64,000 bases of DNA. Origin: Candidula unifasciata. Taxonomy: Eukaryota > Mollusca > Gastropoda > Stylommatophora > Geomitridae. Both the position numbers and the translations under genes were made by a program. Every line of letters begins with the position of its first letter. The stretch's first letter is position 1. The stretch is from the NCBI GenBank assembly GCA_905116865.2, contig CAJHNH020001995.1:1-64000 (forward strand), read 5' to 3'. Shown piece by piece: positions 32,869-41,675 of this stretch. The notes beneath the pieces were generated by a model. That model had not been told where the DNA came from. It searched no databases and saw nothing but the letters and a program-made list of their open reading frames with translations.

Positions 32869-32927
32869 AGCAAAAATTTGTAGTGTTGAGACATTGGAAT
32901 TTTCCAGTAAACTGAAGTGTTGAGACA

Positions 32928-33860
32928 TTGGAAATAACCAGTAAACTAGGCTACGTCACAATCGCCACTGTTTTGCTGGGTTGTTGGTATAAAAACGTTG
33001 AGGAATACTTGCTTAAACCAGCTGAGGAATACTGGTGTAAAGGAACAGTGATCAAAGAAGACAGCGGAGCCTTTGCTTCTACAGCCGTCGGAATGACAAT
33101 TGAGGTCATGGCTGTGACAAAAGCGCTAGAATGGCTGAAAACTCAGGGATTCATTAATGTATGCTTGCTCACAGACTCATTGAGAATGCTACAGAAAATC
33201 AAGACGGGCCTGTAGGGAAACAGTGGCCCCGTCTGATACAGCACGCAGCGTTTCGCAAAATCCCCCTTGGTTAAGGTCCCATGGAATGCTGGTGTGAAAG
33301 GCAATGAGAGAGCAGACGCCCTGGCTGGCAGTGCAACTATCAGGAAATGGGCCCTCTTTGGACAGGGTAGTCATCATCAATGCTATAGGTTAATTTCGTA
33401 TCCTTCACAGGACGTTGCAGAACCAACCCCAACAGCCCCTGGTTGTTGTGTGGTTTTTCTAGGCAGATTTACGTCCAGTAGTTTGCCAATGTTTTCTGGA
33501 CAGTCGGATTTCTTGATACCACTGTCGAAACCAGCGCATGGCCCGCAGCTGGGATCGAACCCGGCATACGAAGCGTTATGAATCGACTTAGCCACAGAGC
33601 CGACTCATCAGTGCTATACGAGAGATTAAACGCTATGAGGCTTTCAGTTTCCCTTAAAATGATTTTTCACTGAAGAGATTATTGCACACTCCGGGTGTAC
33701 CAGTTGGAGCAGAGTGACAGGAAAACCATGCGGAAGCCACCACTCGTTACATCGACCAGAACAAAATGGGAGTCTTTAGCCTAAAACACTTGGAGACATA
33801 CTCAGGGGGAGATCGGAGCACTTATGGTCATGTCTGATGTGCGATGAAGATGATCTGTAA
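32928..33860 (+). pseudogene. LINE RNase H domain pseudogene, interrupted by a SINE
   Basis: One frame gives TIEVMAVTKALEWLKTQGFI then VCLLTDSLRMLQKIKTGL. A shift leads to VPWNAGVKGNERADALAGSA. These are RNase H motifs (ExxAxxxAL, TDSxxxL, and H/N-AG-x-x-GNExADxLA) of non-LTR elements of the I/Jockey type. The copy is split at 33388-33604 by a family A SINE. Downstream, TRYIDQNKMGVFSLKHLE-like sequence is the usual element end. Confidence 0.85.
33388..33604 (-). mobile_element. SINE family A inserted in a LINE
   Basis: 217-bp copy flanked by a 14-bp target-site duplication TCATCAATGCTATA (33374-33387) and TCATCAGTGCTATA (33605-33618), with one mismatch. It breaks the RNase H pseudogene, so the SINE moved after the LINE had landed. 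Confidence 0.95.
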
Positions 33861-34099
33861 ACGAACAGTGGTCAATGGTTTAAACTGTGGCAACGTTGTC
33901 AGTATTCACATTTCATTATAATCAACATCACATAGGGATAGCAGTTTATCCTCACATTCTGTAATATCCACCCAGTGCTGCCAACAATGGGTGAAATCCT
34001 TTTTTTAGAGCTCTTCGGATGTACACTCGTACTTCGGCTGTTGCGATTGTTCATTCGCTTCTGGACCTAAGTCTTGTTTCGGAACTGGAGTATTGCGTA

Positions 34100-34320
34100 A
34101 ATATCAATGTTACATCATAACATACTTTTAGAAATTATACTGGAGGGAAAGGTCGAAGGCAAGAAAGCAAGAGGTAGGCAACGATACAATTGGGAGAGCG
34201 ACATCAAGAGATGGATGGGCAGTAGTATGAGAGAGTGTACAACCAGGACAAGAGACGGAGCCTGCTGGAGATCCCTTGCAGACAACCTTCACCGTAGAGT
34301 CTGCACCTGACTGATTCCCT
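34100..34320 (+). mobile_element. LINE 3' tail fragment
   Basis: Reads LEGKVEGKKARGRQRYNWES, DIKRWMGSS and DGACWRSLADNL. This is the basic C-terminal tail of an RT polyprotein in one open frame. Confidence 0.75.
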
Positions 34321-34329
34321 GAATTTGAT

Positions 34330-34395
34330 AGATTTGGCTTGTTTGTATGCAGACTAATGGCTCCTTGCATCTTAGGAAGACACGATCTTACCTCG
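34330..34395 (-). mobile_element. Repeat family D fragment
   Basis: TTTGTATGCAGACTAATGGC and CTCCTTGCATCTTAGGAAG match the minus-strand middle of family D. Confidence 0.55.
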
Positions 34396-34739
34396 AAGAA
34401 AAAACCGTGATTTAATCGCCTTTTGGGACACTCTTGAGAGAGCCGTTTGGCCTATTCTTTCTTTATTTATAAAATGAAGCCATGGAACCACACGGAAAGG
34501 GGTGAAATCAAATCCAGCACATTTGGCTTCTCATCTACGTTCGTCTTAAAGTTTCTTTCGCACGTACTCGTTTGTTCAGTCCGTTTGTTTCCCATTCAAA
34601 TGTCTATTTGTGAATCTCTTGTCCGTTTCTCCCCAGGGTGCCCCCTACATTTCACGTTTGTCTTCGCCTTGCTTCAATTCACCCCATTTAATGCTCATCA
34701 ATTTATTTAGGCATGTTTTCACATTTGCTGTTCTAAAAC
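34396..34739. other. Intergenic, nothing recognised
   Basis: The plus-strand frame 34447-34710 has no family resemblance. Confidence 0.35.
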
Positions 34740-34950
34740 TGTCGTTTTGATACCATCGGGTAGCAGATCCTTTGCAGAACGTGGCTATCACCAGAGTCTG
34801 TCTGAAATAAAAACTCGCTCTCGCGACAGCTCTCCCGCCTCGTGCACTTTCCGACTCAAGATCTCTCTTATATCCTTTGCCCAATATCATGCTGCCCCTC
34901 TTTCCTGGTACCCTGCCTTCTGCTAATATTTGCACTCCACCGTAGCGCTT
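34740..34950 (-). mobile_element. LINE 3' tail fragment
   Basis: The minus strand reads RVPGKRGSMILGKGYKRDLE, SESARGGRAVARASFYFRQT and IATFCKGSAT, the family of 11330-11675. Confidence 0.75.
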
Positions 34951-34964
34951 GGTAGGAAGCAAAA

Positions 34965-35220
34965 AGTAAAGGATCTTTTCCCATGCTTTTCAGGCGTATT
35001 GGGTATATAGGGCTAGATGTATATTTTTATAGACCTACCAGCACTTGGTGGGTAATGTGGTCAGCATCACACCGACCGCCTTTACTTCCCAGGACTGCAC
35101 CTGATACCCACTGAAAGCTGGGTCGACCCGGGAGCCAAGGTCATTTTTTGAAAAATGTCCGGCCTCCGTCAGGAAACGAACCCATGACCTTCCAATGCGC
35201 AGGCAAGCGCCTAGTCGCTA
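34965..35220 (-). mobile_element. SINE family B, minus strand
   Basis: The full family order is reversed (AAAGGATCTTTTCC, GGGCTAGATGTATATTTT, CCAGGACTGCACCTGATACC, GGTCGACCCGGGAGCCAAGG). The head region is at the right end, near CGCCTAGTCGCTAG. Confidence 0.85.
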
Positions 35221-35339
35221 GATAATGGTGGCTGTAACGCTTTGTATGGCCAAAATTTGTCAGTTTCCGATACATCTTGTTTTGGCCAGTTGTCCTTGTT
35301 GTTCACATCTTTTAGGATGTCGGCATTTATTTTATTTCT

Positions 35340-35760
35340 TATTACTATCATCATCATCATCATCATCAAGTGACTTGCCGACTGGCATGAGCGACCATGC
35401 CTCGCCACAATCTGCGATCCGCAGCTGCCTGTATCAGTTCCGGTGTTGGCACCCCTCCATACCATGACAAAAGGTTGTCAAGAAACTTCTAGCGCTGTCT
35501 TCCTCTGCCTCTCTTTCCCCAAATCCTTTCAGTGGTCACAACACGTTCTGTTTTCCGCTCTTCTCATAACATGACCTAAAAATTATGTCTCTTTCTGATG
35601 TTTGTTATAAGTTGTCTTCGGGCACTTGCCTCTTTCAAAAGATCTGAGTTACTCTTCTTAGCTGTCTGGCAAATTCTAAGGAATCTTCTGTAACAACCAC
35701 ATCTCCGAGGCGTCAAGATATTGTTCGGCTTGTTTATTACTTGTCCAGGATTGACATACC
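35340..35760 (-). mobile_element. LINE 3' fragments (two ends)
   Basis: (ATC)n at 35346-35368 is the reverse of a (GAT)n tail, followed by minus-strand VWRGANTGT and related tail sequence. From 35466 a second fragment resembles 4940-5330. Confidence 0.6.
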
Positions 35761-35777
35761 TACGTTAAAACCGGCCC

Positions 35778-35784
35778 TATATAG
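35778..35784 (+). promoter_or_regulatory. TATA-like element upstream of yellow-like B
   Basis: TATATAG lies 51 bp before the ATG, which would put a start site near 35810. A competing reading exists: TTATTTCACAG ending at 35820 is a good splice acceptor, so the ATG could instead lie in a second exon after a non-coding first exon. Confidence 0.35.
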
Positions 35785-35834
35785 CTTGCGGGTTTTACTA
35801 TACTCCATGTTATTTCACAGGAGAGTACAACAAC

Positions 35835-36023
35835 ATGGACTTGATGCTGTTGATGGCTGCGTCTTTCGTCGTTGGGAATGTGCAAACCCAGACGTTTGGA
35901 GAGCCGGTGCTGGTACACGAGTGGTCCATCCTGGAGTTTGATTGGCCTACCGTGGAGCAGAGGGAGGAGTCCGTCCAGAACGAGAGTTACATTCCAGAGA
36001 GAAGTATCATTGCTGGGATCAAG
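35835..36023 (+). CDS. Yellow-like B, exon 1 (signal peptide and N-terminus)
   Basis: First coding exon, 63 codons. MDLMLLMAASFVVGNVQT is a short signal peptide, with the mature start at QTFGEPVLVHEWS, followed by LEFDWPT, EESVQNESY and IPERSIIAGIK. Over the mature part it aligns without gaps to exon 1 of yellow-like A (QTFG, VLVHEWS, LEF-WP, EES, PER, AGIK). The exon ends after AAG (Lys63) at donor GTGTGC, phase 0, the same splice position as in A. The ATG at 35835 is preferred because it begins the signal peptide directly. The gene lies 12.6 kb downstream of A in the same orientation, consistent with tandem duplication. Confidence 0.9.
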
Positions 36024-36087
36024 GTGTGCCTCAATGTTTCAGTTGTTTTCATTCCACACAAAACCCATGTTCAGTTATAACTTTTAG

Positions 36088-36290
36088 TAGCAGCAGTAGT
36101 AGTTGTAGTAGTAGTAGTGGTGGTGGTGGTGGTGATGGCAGCGGTGGCGGCAGTACAGTAATAGTCGCAGCAGAGTAGCAGTGGTAGTACTAGTAGTAGA
36201 GCGGATTGTGCTTGTAGTGTTATTAGTTAGGGATAGTGGTTGGCACTTGTAGTAGTAGTAGTAGTGGTAGCAGCAGCAACAGCAGCAATT
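36088..36290. repeat. Degenerate (GTA)n / (GTG)n trinucleotide tract
   Basis: TAGTAG, GGTGGT and GCAGCA units follow each other within the yellow-like B intron. Confidence 0.85.
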
Positions 36291-36419
36291 TAATCATAGT
36301 TATTCTGTTTCATCTTTCATGGCCAGTATTTGGGATAGTTTTTCTCATTCCAAATAATTATTTTAGTCTCACACTTGTGGTTATTAAATATTGCATAGAT
36401 TATACATGGTAATTATAAC

Positions 36420-36830
36420 ATATTATATGTTATTTGAATGGAGTGCCTATAATTTGTCTGTCGTTTCTGAGAGGAATGTTACGAATACCTTGGACGGCCA
36501 GAGTAACCAACAACGATTGCCTGAAAGTGGCCAATGAAAGTAGATCTCTATAAACAACAATAAGTAGATCTCTATATACAACAATAAGAAAGACAATCAC
36601 TGTTCGTTGGCCACATAATGAAAAGAGAAACATTGGAGAACAACGTGACAACTGGAAAGATCAGTGGAAAAAGGGGTGGAGGTAGACCAAGAGAGATACT
36701 GCTGGATGGACTGAAACGAATGCATGGAAGGATATCATCAAGAGAGCTGTTCCAGGCAACCAGGGGTTGTAATCTGTGGAGACGCATGAGCGCCTACGCC
36801 AGTTGGCAGAGCACATGATGATGATGATTA
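36420..36830 (+). mobile_element. LINE 3' tail in intron of yellow-like B
   Basis: Reads HIMKRETLENNVTTGKISGK, GGGRPREILLDGLKRMHGR, SSRELFQATRG and MSAYASW, ending in (ATG)n. It is the same family as the LINE that hosts the solo LTR at 56245-57395 and shows its uninterrupted structure. Confidence 0.85.
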
Positions 36831-36977
36831 TATGTCCTGTGGGACTGATATTAAAATTTGAACTCTTTAAGTGACAAAGCTTTCAAATGTCTAGGTAGCA
36901 GCTTGTAACGGGAAAAGTCAGTCACATATATATTACATAATGTACACAAAAATAAATCAGCACTCTCCCCTTTCTCT

Positions 36978-37000
36978 CCCCCCCCCCCCCCCCCCCCCCC
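36978..37000. repeat. C homopolymer run, ~23 bases
   Basis: Uninterrupted C run in the yellow-like B intron, about 240 bp before the 3' splice site. Confidence 0.85.
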
Positions 37001-37146
37001 AGAAGGGGATAGACATATGAATAAATTATTCCAAACTGTATAATCAGGTAAAAACTAAACGAAAAAGTAAATAAATGTTAACAAATTATGAATGCTTAGA
37101 AATATCCAGAAGTATGTACTTACCAGGCCAAATGTTAATTGCATCG

Positions 37147-37222
37147 TACTGTTTATCTATGTACTGTTTATCTATGTACTGTTTATCTATGTACTGTTTA
37201 TCTATGTACTGTTTATTTAGAA
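37147..37222. repeat. 16-bp minisatellite before the 3' splice site
   Basis: TACTGTTTATCTATG repeats about five times with a 16-bp period and stops 17 bp before the acceptor of yellow-like B exon 2. It is in frame with the exon by chance, extending the open frame upstream to 37075. Confidence 0.9.
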
Positions 37223-37239
37223 CACTTTTTTTTCTACAG

Positions 37240-38361
37240 ACTTACAAAGGCGATGTCTACGTGTCAATCCCTCGGTGGTTCTGGACGTCTGGACAGCCAG
37301 TAACTCTTGCTAAAATTGTCGAGGTAGACGGACAAGTAAAGTTCCGGCCCTACCCCAACTGGGCCGCTCAGAAACAAGGCAACTGCCAGGCATTGCAGTA
37401 TGTCTGGAGCATGGAGATAGATCCCAACACTGGTCTTATGTATGTGATAGACAGTGGTCGAGTGGGCATGAAGTTGGACCTGTGTCCTGCAAAAATCGTT
37501 GTGTATGATTTAAAAACTGACCAGCAAGTCCAACTCTATGAACTACCTGACGAAGTGGTCAGTAGATCGAGAAATTTCTTGAACGACCTCGTTCTCGATT
37601 ATGTTGATGGACAAGTACGGTACGCCTATATAACTGATGCCAATGATGGTTATTTGGTTGGCTTCGATTTTCAGACTGGAAAAGCTTACAAGATGGAACA
37701 CTCGTCTATGAAAGTGGAAAACATCAACGATTCGGTCATGGAGATAGTCAACTATCTATACAATTTCCCGGTGCCTATAGACGGAATAGCAATGTCGCCA
37801 GATTTTCAATATGTTTACTACAGCGTTCTGGGAGGCTATGACCTATTTCAGGTTCCAACGTCAGCTTTGAGAAACTATTCCACCCTAGAGTACAAAGTAA
37901 GGAATGTTGGGAAGAAAGTGTCACAAAGTGATGGAATGATTCACGGAACTAAACATCTTTACTACGGAGCGCTGAGTTTGAACGCGGTCTATTACTGGGA
38001 TGTGAAGCGAGACATAGAGCAGCAGGAATTGGCCATTGACAAAGTAAAGTTGACCACTCAAGTGAAGCTGGTTCAGGATGAAAAGAAAATGCAATGGCCA
38101 GACACGTTCGCACTGGATGAGAATGGCTGGTTGTGGTTTGTTTCCAACCGTCTGCAGATCGTGAAATCGCCCAAGAAGTTTATAGTTCCAAAAGATCCGC
38201 ACATGAGGATCTGGAAAGTGTACGTCAATGAAACCGGATATTTACATGAAGCATCTTCGCGAACCACCCGTCGTTTTGATACAAACGCGAATGTGAAAAA
38301 ATCGAGCGTTATTAAAGAGAATTTGATTGATAAAGAGATGGTTACTAAAAACGAATTATAG
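37240..38361 (+). CDS. Yellow-like B, exon 2 (beta-propeller domain, KNEL terminus)
   Basis: Joins 35835-36023 to give 436 aa. The exon starts ACT TAC AAA after TTCTACAG, reading TYKGDVYVSIPRWFW. All yellow/MRJP landmarks are intact: RPYPNWAAQKQGNC, SMEID, MYVIDSGRVG, LCPAKIVVYDL, FLNDLVLDYVDGQVRYAYIT, DGIAMSPDFQYVYYS, LFQVPTSALR, LYYGALSLNAVYYWD, MQWPDTFALDENGWLWFVSN and IWKVYVNETGYL. By eye well over half of positions are identical to yellow-like A, including the two cysteines in QGNC and LCPAK. Unlike A there is no hydrophobic tail. The C-terminus is charged and ends VTKNEL, where KNEL fits the ER-retrieval pattern [KRHQSA]-[DENQ]-E-L. B may thus be an ER-resident luminal protein, or a secreted one if the signal is weak. 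Stop is TAG at 38359-38361. I reject the in-frame start at 37075 because residues before 37240 translate the 16-bp repeat. Confidence 0.95.
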   Translation, partial: TYKGDVYVSIPRWFWTSGQPVTLAKIVEVDGQVKFRPYPNWAAQKQGNCQALQYVWSMEIDPNTGLMYVIDSGRVGMKLDLCPAKIVVYDLKTDQQVQLYELPDEVVSRSRNFLNDLVLDYVDGQVRYAYITDANDGYLVGFDFQTGKAYKMEHSSMKVENINDSVMEIVNYLYNFPVPIDGIAMSPDFQYVYYSVLGGYDLFQVPTSALRNYSTLEYKVRNVGKKVSQSDGMIHGTKHLYYGALSLNAVYYWDVKRDIEQQELAIDKVKLTTQVKLVQDEKKMQWPDTFALDENGWLWFVSNRLQIVKSPKKFIVPKDPHMRIWKVYVNETGYLHEASSRTTRRFDTNANVKKSSVIKENLIDKEMVTKNEL

Positions 38362-38394
38362 CAAACATATCTGCAATAGGATCAACTAAAACTT

Positions 38395-38490
38395 GCCTAC
38401 AAGTGTGACTCTTGCCTGCTAGTGTGACTCTTGCCTACTAGTGTGACTCTTGCCTACTAGTGTGACTCTTGCCTACTAGTGTGACTAACT
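38395..38490. repeat. 19-bp minisatellite after yellow-like B
   Basis: CTACTAGTGTGACTCTTGC repeats five times, starting 34 bp after the stop codon and so probably inside the 3' UTR. Confidence 0.9.
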
Positions 38491-38985
38491 ACATCTGTTT
38501 ACAATGCGTGTTCTCTATCGTTCGTTTTTCTAAGAGTGACACATGGCTGATTTGTCCTCTCGTTTTATTTTGCTCTTCCAATGCTTTTACCATGAAACGT
38601 CATAGAGAGGAGATTTGTAGTTTTCCCGATGTTACAAGATAGGCACCTTCAACTATGTCAAATTTATTATTTCCCCTAAACTCTTTTGAGCCATTTGTTC
38701 CCAGTCTTCATTATACCCCTTTATCCAGATGGCTGGGATTCATCATGACAAACAGTCATTCTGACCTCTGCTCATCCCCCCCCCCCCCCTCCTCTCTCCC
38801 CCGTACTTTGCCATTACATTGTTTTTCTTTTCTCATGCAGAAGTAAATTGTGGTCTTTGCTTCTGAACCTTTTTCATAACAATTTAATTTCTAATGTTAT
38901 CCTTGGAGTTTTTATATTCTGCTGTTTTATTGTAACCAATACAATTGTAACCAGATTTTGGTGCATTAAAAGAGTTCATTTACGT
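38491..38985. other. Downstream region of yellow-like B, nothing recognised
   Basis: No canonical AATAAA is present close to the stop codon. A C/T run lies at 38778-38802. No gene supported. Confidence 0.4.
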
Positions 38986-39130
38986 AGAACTATCATCAGG
39001 GAAGGCTCGCTCATGGGCCACCCAAACATCCAAGACCTACAACAGATTGCAACGAACCGCCATGCATGGAGAGTCATGACCTCTGCCCTATGTGCCGCAC
39101 TCGACACAAGAGGAAAGACTAACTAATTAA
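38986..39130 (+). mobile_element. LINE C-terminal fragment
   Basis: Reads EGSLMGHPNIQDLQQIATNR then HAWRVMTSALCAAL, the usual end of an RT polyprotein tail. Confidence 0.7.
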
Positions 39131-39249
39131 AGAGTTCACCATCTTTGTTTACTAACTAAAGGATCAAAGCAAAAGTAGAATGACCAACCTTAATTACAAA
39201 GTATATGCAACTATTCCAATGTTATAAAAGTGGGTGGACATTGCTTAGT

Positions 39250-39800
39250 GCAACAAAGATTGGCATATGATATCATAACGTCTAGTTTAGTAATCGAGGT
39301 GGAGGCAGTCACTGCTGTCTTCCGCTGGATTGAGAATCAGCTGTACACACATGTCGTTATTGTAACTTGACTTACAGAATATGATAAGAAAGGCGGAGAC
39401 AGGCATTTCCCGTGCAGAGTTGCAGGCATTGCTTTAGAGGTCCCGGGTAGTTATGTGTCCTTTAGATATTTTCTTCAGGTATGCCTGTGTGTTGGAAAAT
39501 GAGCAGGCATATAGACTTGCCGTTTCCCAACCACTTGGTGGTGAATTGATGTATGACAAGCTGGATGTTGTGAGGGCCCTTTGGAGGCAAGTGAACAGTG
39601 CGGAGGTGCAAATCTTGACGGTATTGGGGGGAATGTCGCTGCTGGGAGTCACCAGGAATTCTGACTGATGCTCAATACTCAAGGGAGAGGCAAGACAGAT
39701 GTACAATCAAACTGTTACTGGTACCTCGGTTTTGGAACTCATCGCTTGCTGCTAAAGATGGGGATGGTGCACTTATAGAAGTGTTCAGAGTGCTATGATA
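39250..39800 (+). mobile_element. RNase H-type LINE fragment
   Basis: Traces of VEAVTAVFRWIENQLYTHVV, MIRKAETGISRAELQA, GGELMYDKLDVVRALWRQ and GMSLLGVTRNSD, then the 3' end CTGCTAAAGATGGGGATG and GCTATGATATTGATTCTTA. The frame is broken repeatedly. Confidence 0.8.
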
Positions 39801-39944
39801 TTGATTCTTATTTCAACATTTCCATGTGTTATACAAGAGTGACAAATCTATGCAAACTATCCAGTGTGAGTGATAACTTTTTGTAACTATATGCCAGTGT
39901 ATTGTCCAAGAATAAGACTGTAACCAATCCTGTGTGTGAAACTG

Positions 39945-40078
39945 ATAAACTTCTTTTGTTCACTTGAAATAGATTATCTAAAACTGCAATGCTGTCATCA
40001 TTGCAGAGAAAAAACATTTTTTGTTCTCTTGAAATAGATTATCTATTTCTGCAATGTTGTCAACATTGCAGGGAAACA
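39945..40078. repeat. ~68-bp direct duplication
   Basis: GTTCACTTGAAATAGATTAT and GTCATCATTGCAGAGAAA recur as GTTCTCTTGAAATAGATTAT and GTCAACATTGCAGGGAAA. Confidence 0.8.
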
Positions 40079-40089
40079 TGTAGATATAC

Positions 40090-40440
40090 TGTCCGGAAAA
40101 TGCATGAGTGCGAGGGAATGAAAGAGCGGATTTTCTGGCTACAAAAGTGAAAGCTACAGGAACACTCGTACTGGACAAGGGAGATATTGTGAAGATTATA
40201 CATGAACGAATGCTAACATAAGACAAGAGATTAGATGAAATAACATGTGCAAGAATGTGTGAAGAAAGAATTAAGTATGGAACCGGCAAGGATTGATGGA
40301 TGAAAGAAAGAATGTGTGTAGTATAATCAGTGTACTACGGGAACAGTTAGCATCTACACCTTGAGATATTTTCTGCGGAAGATGAAGCATCTGTGGGTAT
40401 GCCCGGTGTGCTATGTCGATTCTTCTATCAGTAAATCAGC
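40090..40440 (+). mobile_element. LINE RNase H C-terminal fragment
   Basis: GNERADFLAT-like and KATGTLVLDKGDIVKIIHER traces, then MKHLWVCPVC-like sequence and a GTCGATTCTT end. Confidence 0.65.
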
Positions 40441-40795
40441 AATGTTGTCTCTAATTTGGACATCACTGTCAGTTTTTTTAAAATTCTCTTAGCCACCATT
40501 AAATTTTGGCTTCCATCGGTGTTTCTCTTGGTTTTGCTTTGATATATTGTATTTGGGACCATCTTGGAGGACGTGATCTGTTGTCTCAAGTGCCAATCCA
40601 CATGTGCACATTTCTGATTTGTCAGTTTGAAATGTTGTGTACATATGGCCATGAAGTCGATTGGGCCCTGTTCCAAAGTGAAGAACAACTACTTGCTCTG
40701 GTCTGTCCATAATATGGTAATCGTCTTGTGTCAGTTTTGGTGGCTTTCTGATTGATAAACAATACATAGCTTAGCCAGTGTGTAAAACAGAATTA
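40440..40795 (-). mobile_element. LINE C-terminal zinc-knuckle fragment
   Basis: The minus strand reads LRTGHNRL-like sequence (FGTGPNRLHGHMYTTFQTDK) and CTCGLALETTDHVLQDGPKY. This matches the CxC...H...C finger that follows RNase H in these elements. The last Cys is replaced by Gly, a sign of decay. Confidence 0.75.
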
Positions 40796-41180
40796 TTCAA
40801 CTATAACATTACATAACCCTTGACGTGGAGGTGTATTGATGGAAGCACTGGCCCATAAAACCTGCCATCTTTCTGTCTTTGTGTTGATAAGTGTATGATA
40901 ACTTCGTCCTGTCCATTTCTTGATGTTGTCATTCCAGGTTCTTCTTTGTCTACTTCACTAACCCTCCCCCCCCCCTCCCCCCTTTTCCCCCCAATGTTTT
41001 TTTAAAGTACAGTTATGGCAATCGCATCATGTCTCACAATGTGCCCAAACCAAGCTAGCTCCTGATGTCCTAAAACTATGTACAACCATTCCGGTCTGTT
41101 AAATGAAATGTTAATATTGTATGCAAGCAATCAGGTGTGTCAGAATGATGAAACTATATGCATCCAGTACAGTAGATTAC
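40796..41180 (-). mobile_element. Probable LINE fragment, strongly decayed
   Basis: AAACCTGCCATCTTTCTGTC and GTCATTCCAGGTTCTTCT resemble reverse complements of RT-tail sequence. A C run lies at 40966-40990. Weak. Confidence 0.35.
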
Positions 41181-41675
41181 ATAACAAGAATAATGAAACT
41201 GCCAAACATTGAAGTAACGTTATGTTGAAGCACTTCAAGTACTGTTGTAAATTCTAAATCAAATGGGATATGTTCCCAAGGCGGGCAAAAGAAGCGCTTT
41301 AAGGACACCTTGAAGTCTTTACTCAAAGCATTTGGGATGAATGACACCAATTGGGAGGTTGCCTCTCTAGACCGAAATGCAACTCTACACAAGAGCGTGG
41401 CTACATGTGAAGCAAACAGAACACAAGCCTGATTAAGAAAAGGATGGACAAAAAGGCGACTGCAGGAGATCCCCTCCCTGGCACATAATTCATACCCTGT
41501 CCTCACCGTCCAAGAACATTTCGGGCCCGCATCGGCCTCATCAGTCATCTTCGTACTCATACTTGATGAAAAAGAGTGGTCATCATCATCTTGAAGGACA
41601 ACATACTATTGTAAATTACATTTAAAAGGTGTACTGTTTTAAGTGCATGTCTTGTCTTCATATAGATGTGTGTGA
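41181..41675. other. Intergenic, nothing recognised
   Basis: The minus-strand frame 41177-41560 (127 aa) has no family resemblance and no clear start context. It is left uncalled. Confidence 0.35.

Larger units (their letters stand above)
36024..37239 (+). other. Intron of yellow-like B, 1.2 kb, phase 0
   Basis: Donor GTGTGC at 36024, acceptor TTTTTTTTCTACAG ending at 37239. It contains trinucleotide repeats, a LINE tail, a C run and a 16-bp minisatellite. Confidence 0.85.

Noticed and set aside
37075..37239. In-frame upstream start for yellow-like B
   Set aside because: The extra 55 residues translate the 16-bp repeat and intron end. The paralogue's splice site and a separate signal-peptide exon give a better model.
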